A stretch of 64,000 bases of DNA, taken from positions 62,001-126,000 of the forward strand of contig NZ_JAPPVJ010000006.1 of assembly GCF_026711005.1 (NCBI RefSeq). The letters are read 5' to 3'. This DNA comes from Sphingobacterium sp. UT-1RO-CII-1 (lineage in GTDB: Bacteria > Bacteroidota > Bacteroidia > Sphingobacteriales > Sphingobacteriaceae). Below are positions 58,258 to 64,000 of this stretch, in pieces. A program made the position numbers and the translations under genes. Within the stretch, counting starts at the first letter, position 1, and the number at the start of each line of letters is the position of its first letter. The notes beneath the pieces were generated by a model that saw nothing but the letters and a program-made list of their open reading frames with translations, did no database searches and was not told the origin of the DNA.

Positions 58258-59354
58258 TTAACTATTTTTTCTGTTATAACACTTTTATACTCTTGAATAA
58301 ATGCACTTTCCCCCATAAATTGATTAAACCTGAACACTGCATAAAGAAATAAAAAAAATAACATTAACCGTCGTATAGGTCGTATTCCAAAAGTGTACGG
58401 AAGAATAAAAACATAACAAAACTGTAAAATCAAACCAAATCGCGAAAGTATTGCAATCTGATTAAACAATGCTCCAAAAAGTACGGCCATTAAAGATACT
58501 TTAAGTAGAAACAAAAACTTTTCTTCACCAATATCCAATATTATTTGTTTACGAAAACTCCAAAATACCAAAGTACTTATACAATAAAAATAAATAGCAA
58601 TACTATTTGCCTTCCCTGAGTAAACCTCTGACTCTAGATATGACTCATATCTACTCCCTCCAAGAAAAGGGCTTAAAGAGCTTGCTAAGAAATCACTAAG
58701 TGGAAGAAATGTTAAAAGTATAGAAATTCCTATTGCCATTAAAACTGTCATAGTATTTGCTTTAAATAATCTCTCTGTAATTATAATAAGAAGAGCAGAT
58801 GCAGCACTTACATGAAATAGTATAGCACATAAGAAAAAAAAGTATGCTAATCTAAACTTACCATTATAGTATTTCAGTAGACTAAACCAAGCTAGATTCA
58901 TTGCAACGCCAAACCTAATTTGTGTAAACCCTCCCCCTAGATACAATAATGCAACATACAAAAAAATGGAAATAAACCAATACTTGGAAAATCCTAAGAT
59001 ATTTTTATACAAAAAAAATATGTTAAGAAATGAAATAAAGGTCAGAAAAATATAATCAGCAGCTCCAAGCGAAACGAAAACAATATTACTGACCACAAAC
59101 AGAGGCTCTCCATACACATCAGAAAAATAATAACTACCAGAAATAAGTTGTTCTAATGATGGAGTTTCAGTATATATTCTAACATACTCTTGATAGTCAT
59201 TATCACAGTCATAACGTAAGCCAGCAAACAAACATAAATAGATTGATAAGAAAATCAGTAAAAATTTTTTTTGCTCCCTATTGATTGCAATTTTAAAATA
59301 ATCGATTGCTCCAAAAAAGAAAAACACAAAAAATAAGATCCAATACCAAACCAT
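58254..59354 (-). CDS. EpsG/Wzy-like polysaccharide polymerase
   Basis: 366 aa, about ten membrane segments. FAGLRYDCDNDYQEYVRIY near the first periplasmic loop is the EpsG signature (R-x-D-x-D-Y-x-x-Y), followed by GEPLFVVSNIV and GGGFTQIRFGVAMNLAW. Polymerises repeat units in the periplasm. Only polymerase in the window; no flippase (Wzx) is seen, so that gene is probably beyond the right edge. Confidence 0.85.
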   Translation of the reverse strand: MVWYWILFFVFFFFGAIDYFKIAINREQKKFLLIFLSIYLCLFAGLRYDCDNDYQEYVRIYTETPSLEQLISGSYYFSDVYGEPLFVVSNIVFVSLGAADYIFLTFISFLNIFFLYKNILGFSKYWFISIFLYVALLYLGGGFTQIRFGVAMNLAWFSLLKYYNGKFRLAYFFFLCAILFHVSAASALLIIITERLFKANTMTVLMAIGISILLTFLPLSDFLASSLSPFLGGSRYESYLESEVYSGKANSIAIYFYCISTLVFWSFRKQIILDIGEEKFLFLLKVSLMAVLFGALFNQIAILSRFGLILQFCYVFILPYTFGIRPIRRLMLFFLFLYAVFRFNQFMGESAFIQEYKSVITEKIVK

Positions 59355-59357
59355 TAA

Positions 59358-60443
59358 CTACGAAGCTAGTAATTTATCAAATAGGCCAGTCCATTTTTCA
59401 AGAATTACATTCTTATTAAATCTCCGACTATCAACCTGTGCATTAATAGAAAGCTCTCTCCTTAGACCATCATCTCTCATAAAATTCTGTAAAGCATGAA
59501 CAAAAGAATCACTATCTCCATCAGGAATTAAAAACCCATTATACCCATCCTCAATAATATCCCTAGGCCCTGTCAAACAATCATAACTTATTATTGGTAA
59601 TCCATATGACTGAGCCTCTATTAATACCATTGGTAAACCTTCCCATTTTGAAGTCATAAGATAGACTGACGCTTGCTCATAATACTTTTGAACAGTATCG
59701 CTTGTAGGGAGTAAAAAAACATTCTTACAATTGTATTTATTAATCAAATTAGCAAGAGTATCTCGTTCCTCTCCATCCCCAATAATCTTTAGTTCCCAAC
59801 CCTCAGCTTCTTTCCCTAAGAGGCTCCAAATTTCTATAAGCCTATCAAACGATTTCTGTTCAGTAAATCGCCCCACAGCTATAGCCACTTTGTTATCTTT
59901 AACAATCTCTCTTTTCTCGACAGGGAAAGTTAAAAAATTAGGAATACACATCATTTCTGCGCGACAATCAAAATTCTGCTCATACATGATTTTATCTCCC
60001 ACTGTAAGAGTTACAATAGCATCGGCATAACGAGTAGCAATGTATCTTGAAAACTTTTCTTTGAAACTTTTAAAGATTAAAGACATATTAAAATGTTCCC
60101 AAACGATATTTTTATGTTTCAATCCTAAATTAGCACAGACCGTAAACACTGTTAGTAAAGCTCCAATATTAATGATAACAGACTGCCCCCCAAGACACAA
60201 CAACTCTCTTCTAATTTTCCACACCACAAATGGGAACAAAATAAACAAACTATTATGTTTACTAAAAAGACGAACTATCTTGACTCGAGAATCCGTATAA
60301 AAAAAAGGCTTACCTGAACCAAATAAGCTAATTATTAAAACAGGCATATTATATCGAGCGACTAATTCATTTGCTAGACCAATACCAATTCTCTCAGTAC
60401 CCCCTGAGTTAGAGATATTACTACTTATTAAAACAAACCCCAT
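59358..60443 (-). CDS. Glycosyltransferase family 4
   Basis: 361 aa. Glycine-rich N-terminal loop (SNISNSGGTERIGIGLANEL), donor-binding VAIAVGRFTEQKSFDRLIEI and MTSKWEGLPMVLIEAQSYGL with the E-x7-E motif. Four bases upstream of the EpsG-like gene. Sugar unknown. Confidence 0.93.
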   Translation of the reverse strand: MGFVLISSNISNSGGTERIGIGLANELVARYNMPVLIISLFGSGKPFFYTDSRVKIVRLFSKHNSLFILFPFVVWKIRRELLCLGGQSVIINIGALLTVFTVCANLGLKHKNIVWEHFNMSLIFKSFKEKFSRYIATRYADAIVTLTVGDKIMYEQNFDCRAEMMCIPNFLTFPVEKREIVKDNKVAIAVGRFTEQKSFDRLIEIWSLLGKEAEGWELKIIGDGEERDTLANLINKYNCKNVFLLPTSDTVQKYYEQASVYLMTSKWEGLPMVLIEAQSYGLPIISYDCLTGPRDIIEDGYNGFLIPDGDSDSFVHALQNFMRDDGLRRELSINAQVDSRRFNKNVILEKWTGLFDKLLAS

Positions 60444-60509
60444 TTACTATAAATTAGACAACACCATAGTACCTCAACTGAATCAAAATCTATTCCCTAT
60501 CTAAAATCT

Positions 60510-61526
60510 TTAAAACCTTCTAATTTTTCTAGCAAATTCCAAAAAAGACATATACAATGGAAAAACTACACGAACCACACTAAACTTCTTCTTTGAAATC
60601 ATAGCAACGAAAAAATTTTCAATTATAGCTGTCTTTCTGAGTCCTACATAATATGACAAATACATAAATTTATTACATTCTCTAAGTGCGCTTAACTTCA
60701 TCACAATACTATCATTCGATGATCTACCATTAGTATCTTTAAAGACAGACAGTAAAGCTAAGTATGTCAAAAGACCGAACAAAAATTTATACTGTTCTGT
60801 TTCAAGTATGCTCTCATGATATTTTGCTAGGGCAGAGTCTAACTTCTCTATAGTAAGCATATACTCTTCAAATGGAAATATCTTTGAAGTCGCTGATTCT
60901 CTAGTAATTTCGTAAAAATAATTCCCTTCATCTACGAATGAAACTTTCTCTATCGATGATAAAAATTTAAGATAAAAAATTAAATCTTCACAAAAACGTA
61001 CTTCTTGATCAAAACGCAAACCATATCGATCTATTGTTTTTTTACAATATAATTTACAAGCCGCATAACCATTTTTCAAAATTGCGTTGAATTGGATCCA
61101 ATATGCTATATCTAGCATTTCAAATGTTCCATATAGACCAACATTTGTTCTTTGCCTATCCCCTCTTTCTATTTTGACGATATCTTGCACGACCAATTCC
61201 GTCTCTTCTAAATTTGTTAATAAAAACGATTCTACATAATTTTTACCAACATAATCATCACTATCAACAAAACATACCCAATCACCATTACAATTATCTA
61301 ACCCCAAATTTCTTGCAGCACTAACGCCGTTATTCGGTTGATGAAAAGCCAATATATTATTATGTTTTTTTGAATATTTATCACATATATTGCCTGAATT
61401 ATCTGTACTTCCATCATTAACCAATACTATTTCTAAATGTCTGTAGCTTTGCTCTAAAAGAGAGTCAATACATCGCTCTAAAGTTTTTTCTGAATTAAAA
61501 ACAGGTATAATAATAGAAACTCTCAT
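60510..61526 (-). CDS. Glycosyltransferase family 2
   Basis: 338 aa. MRVSIIIPVFNSEKTLERCI start, LVNDGSTDNSG, and D88-S-D90-D91 (WVCFVDSDDYVGKNY) give a classic GT-A enzyme. Long C-terminal helical region (about 200-338) of unknown role. After a 66-bp gap comes the GT4 gene. Upstream of it lies an 820-bp AT-rich gap, so it may have its own promoter. Confidence 0.93.
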   Translation of the reverse strand: MRVSIIIPVFNSEKTLERCIDSLLEQSYRHLEIVLVNDGSTDNSGNICDKYSKKHNNILAFHQPNNGVSAARNLGLDNCNGDWVCFVDSDDYVGKNYVESFLLTNLEETELVVQDIVKIERGDRQRTNVGLYGTFEMLDIAYWIQFNAILKNGYAACKLYCKKTIDRYGLRFDQEVRFCEDLIFYLKFLSSIEKVSFVDEGNYFYEITRESATSKIFPFEEYMLTIEKLDSALAKYHESILETEQYKFLFGLLTYLALLSVFKDTNGRSSNDSIVMKLSALRECNKFMYLSYYVGLRKTAIIENFFVAMISKKKFSVVRVVFPLYMSFLEFARKIRRF

Positions 61527-62346
61527 ACAAAACCTAAGAAGCTTAACAAAATTTTATTTTTTTAATAATACAGAAGATCTTCCAATTCATTATGCCCAGA
61601 CACTTATGCCATAAAATCATATACTTCTTTCAATAGCTCTTTGCAATCGAAATTTGCTGAATAAAGACTTCATTTCGATTAAAACTACTATTAAAATTTC
61701 AAACACACTACAAACATATATTTTTGAGAATTTCCGACCTATTTAATTAGGACTTGCTTCACTTTTCATGACACTTCATCCTTGATCTCAATAATAATAA
61801 AGGTTGCCCCTAAACACTCTATTTATAGTTCTTTTCTAAATATGATAAAACACATCATTATCATAAATTTTAACTTGGTTATCTAATTTTTTTCTAAAAC
61901 ATCTCGTTTAAACAGCTAATTACTGAGAGTAAAATGTTAAAAATTCTCTGAATCTAAATATACATACCGAAACATCAATCTCCTCCATTCTAAAACTAAA
62001 ACTAATTTACACTCCACATACTCTATCAATTGTTCGTATTAGACAAATAAAAATATCTAAACCTTATCTCCCATCCTGTTCATTATCCCCCTCTTGTAGT
62101 CATAGGAAGTCTCCCTCCAGAAACATTCTTCACTTTAATTTGATAAATACCACTCAGTTGTCATCACTCTTATTCCAACTTTAAAGATGCTTCATAGCTT
62201 AAGTAAGCTTTGTGATATGTATAGCATATACATAAACAGCGTAAAAATCCATATTTTAAAAATCAGCTTTTCAAAGAAGTAAACGAAGCTATTCAATTTT
62301 TCATCCATCAGCAACACATAGTCATTTTATGATTACATTTATTACC
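61527..62346 (-). other. AT-rich gap inside the polysaccharide locus, possibly a decayed gene
   Basis: 820 bp with stops in every frame. Unlike the other gaps of this locus (all under 80 bp) it is long enough for a gene. The minus strand has short open stretches broken by stops but no family could be recognised. Either a degraded gene or an internal regulatory region. Confidence 0.45.
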
Positions 62347-63477
62347 TTACCGCAAGTTTTTTGATAGAAATTCTAAAGAAGCCCTTCTAAGTTCATTTAT
62401 TTTAAAGTTAATCCTTTCATAATCATAATGAAATTTTAAAAAACTTTCATTAAAACTATCATTAGAATCAATTAATCTTGATTCTAAACCAAATAGTTTA
62501 AGCAATGATTCAAATCTAGAGACACCTCGCTCCTTATTTATAATACTGATAAAAGGCTTATTAAATATAATAGAAAACACAGTGCCATGAAATGAGTCTG
62601 TTATGACAAAGTCAGCATCCCGGAAACTCGCTAACCACCCCTCAATAGAAGGGTATCCAAAGTTATCATAAGAGAAGGGTATATCTTTATTATTTTCTAA
62701 ACTATATTTAGGATGATTATTAAATACTTCAGTCTCCAGCGATTCCGCAATATTGTTTATTATATTTGTTTTTTTTTCATCAGAATCTAAGACATAATTA
62801 AAAACACCTTTCCTTTTCTTAACACCCCGTTTATCAATTACTTTTAAATAATCCTCTTTTTCCAATAACATTGTTGGGTCTAGGACATGTTCGGCTGTGA
62901 TTCCAAAATAATTATTACATAAAATCACAGCATCATCTTCTCTTACCCCAATAGCATTAAACTTCTTTGCGAGTTGACTACATTCATATCCTTGTTCTTC
63001 TGTATATTCCCATTCATTAGTTCCAAAAGAAACCGCATAAGCTAACTTTTTTATTTTTGGATCATCAGTAAAGTTTATAAAGTCATGTAATAGATTAATC
63101 GCATACTTAGGTCTCCAGACTTGATCACTTCCCACAAGTAGAATATCATATCCCCTTTCTATAACACAATGCTGTAACTTTTCATTAGTTGGATTGACTA
63201 CATCGAACTTATTAATATGTGTTTTGATAAATTGCTGGCTCTCTCGAATAATTAGGTCTCTTTGATAGTTAAAAACAATTTTATTATTATGATGATTTAA
63301 AAGTAATTGTTTGATCTTCTGAATAGTAATTTTGAAGTCCGAAATAGAACTAGTTCTATTAATAGTTTCAACTTCAAAGCCCAACTTTTCTAATATACGT
63401 TGTAATGCATAATTTTGTAAAATCCCACCATAGTTTGAGATTAATGACTGCGTTAATATTCCTATCTTCTTTTTCAT
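62347..63477 (-). CDS. Polysaccharide pyruvyl transferase family protein
   Basis: 376 aa. KKIGILTQSLISNYGGILQN start, LLVGSDQVWRPKYAIN and DADFVITDSFHGTVFSIIFN are the family signatures, giving a GT-B-like enzyme that adds a pyruvyl ketal from phosphoenolpyruvate to a glycan sugar. In this type the enzyme is often encoded next to a nitroreductase and an F420-hydrogenase-beta-like protein; the former is directly upstream here (1-bp gap). Confidence 0.9.
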   Translation of the reverse strand: MKKKIGILTQSLISNYGGILQNYALQRILEKLGFEVETINRTSSISDFKITIQKIKQLLLNHHNNKIVFNYQRDLIIRESQQFIKTHINKFDVVNPTNEKLQHCVIERGYDILLVGSDQVWRPKYAINLLHDFINFTDDPKIKKLAYAVSFGTNEWEYTEEQGYECSQLAKKFNAIGVREDDAVILCNNYFGITAEHVLDPTMLLEKEDYLKVIDKRGVKKRKGVFNYVLDSDEKKTNIINNIAESLETEVFNNHPKYSLENNKDIPFSYDNFGYPSIEGWLASFRDADFVITDSFHGTVFSIIFNKPFISIINKERGVSRFESLLKLFGLESRLIDSNDSFNESFLKFHYDYERINFKINELRRASLEFLSKNLR

Positions 63478-63478
63478 A

Positions 63479-64000
63479 TTACTTCAACTTCTTAAAATTT
63501 TCCCAACTATCTCGCCTTAATGATAACGTAGTTCTAAATTCATCTTTACATATTCCTATTGGAATCATACAAATAATTTTTTCTGATTCAGGAATTGCTA
63601 CAATCTGTGATACAGCTTTATCATCCTTTGCCTCCTTTCCCCAGTTTGCAGGACAATTTGCCACTTTATAAAAATGAAGTGCATATAGTAAGTTCATTAA
63701 ATAAATACCTCCATCAATGTAAAATTGATTGCGCTCTCCGATTGTATAATAATACTCTCGATTATTTGTTAAAATTAGTAACTGTTCTACATGCTCAGTA
63801 TAACCAACGAATCCTCCTTGTATTTCCAATAAAGAGTCTATCTTTTTCTTCTCCTCTACTAAATAAACATTACTCGCTTGCCGATTGCATACTGATGGCG
63901 CAGTATTAGCTAGTTGAATCACTTTCCGTAAAATATCCTCTTCTATTTTTTCTCCCGTAAAATCTCTTATACTCTTTCTTGAGTATGCAAAACGTTCGAA
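63479..64000 (-). CDS. Nitroreductase family protein, partial (5' end outside window)
   Basis: At least 173 aa, open to the right edge. FERFAYSRKSIRDFTGEKIE and ANTAPSVCNRQASNVYLVEE are the FMN-binding start of nitroreductases, and IYLMNLLYALHFYKVANCPA the central helix. C-terminal IPIGICKDEFRTTLSLRRDS fits. FMN-dependent oxidoreductase; in polysaccharide loci next to pyruvyl transferases its substrate is unknown. Confidence 0.88.
   Translation of the reverse strand, partial: FERFAYSRKSIRDFTGEKIEEDILRKVIQLANTAPSVCNRQASNVYLVEEKKKIDSLLEIQGGFVGYTEHVEQLLILTNNREYYYTIGERNQFYIDGGIYLMNLLYALHFYKVANCPANWGKEAKDDKAVSQIVAIPESEKIICMIPIGICKDEFRTTLSLRRDSWENFKKLK

Overview
The window looks like chromosomal DNA of a Bacteroidota bacterium, most likely of the Sphingobacteriaceae type; the genus is a guess. 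Evidence: four SusC/SusD-type TonB nutrient-uptake loci, two of them led by ECF sigma/FecR pairs; AT-rich sequence; promoters of the Bacteroidota pattern (TTTG near -33, TAnnTTTG near -7); weak Shine-Dalgarno sequences; many lipoproteins with a lipobox ending in Cys. No tRNA, rRNA, CRISPR array or intact insertion sequence was seen.

Layout. 1-3.2 kb: end of a sigma-FecR-SusC locus (SusC cut by the window edge). 3.3-5.0 kb: small secreted protein, a sugar ketoisomerase-like cupin and a small lipoprotein. 5.1-15 kb: sigma-FecR-SusC-SusD-zinc metallohydrolase lipoprotein-DUF4302 locus. 15.3-22.4 kb: TonB receptor-DUF4876-DUF6850 operon divergent from a di-haem cytochrome c peroxidase, with two identical-pattern Fur-like boxes between them. 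22.4-31 kb: hydrolase, a second SusC/SusD pair, DUF2071 and PHP-phosphodiesterase genes. 31.2-35.5 kb: an unusual minus-strand module: membrane LytTR-like regulator, HTH protein, a 22-unit array of degenerate 21-bp repeats in perfect register, FN3 protein, then holin-like, endolysin-like and unimolecular-spanin-like genes. 36-39.5 kb: Crp-like regulator, a Fic protein with paired operators, and a DUF4143 ATPase with four 22-bp repeats in front. 39.8-46.6 kb: MauE and DUF6520 genes convergent with a thioredoxin-SusC-SusD operon. 47-52.9 kb: accessory region with three candidate small RNAs, two HTH genes, two Rpn-type nucleases, gene remnants and dispersed repeats. 52.9-64 kb: minus-strand surface polysaccharide locus ending in its WecA-like initiating transferase.

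How it works together. Most of the window imports and processes outside nutrients: TonB receptors (SusC) with SusD lids, surface hydrolases, and sigma/anti-sigma control. The peroxidase region is probably an iron-responsive unit. The polysaccharide locus has an initiating transferase, epimerase, four glycosyltransferases, an EpsG/Wzy-like polymerase, a pyruvyltransferase and a nitroreductase-like protein. The most novel-looking parts are the pair of covarying minus-strand RNAs at 47.1 and 47.8 kb next to HTH genes, and the lysis-cassette-like module with the phased 21-bp repeat array at 31-35 kb.
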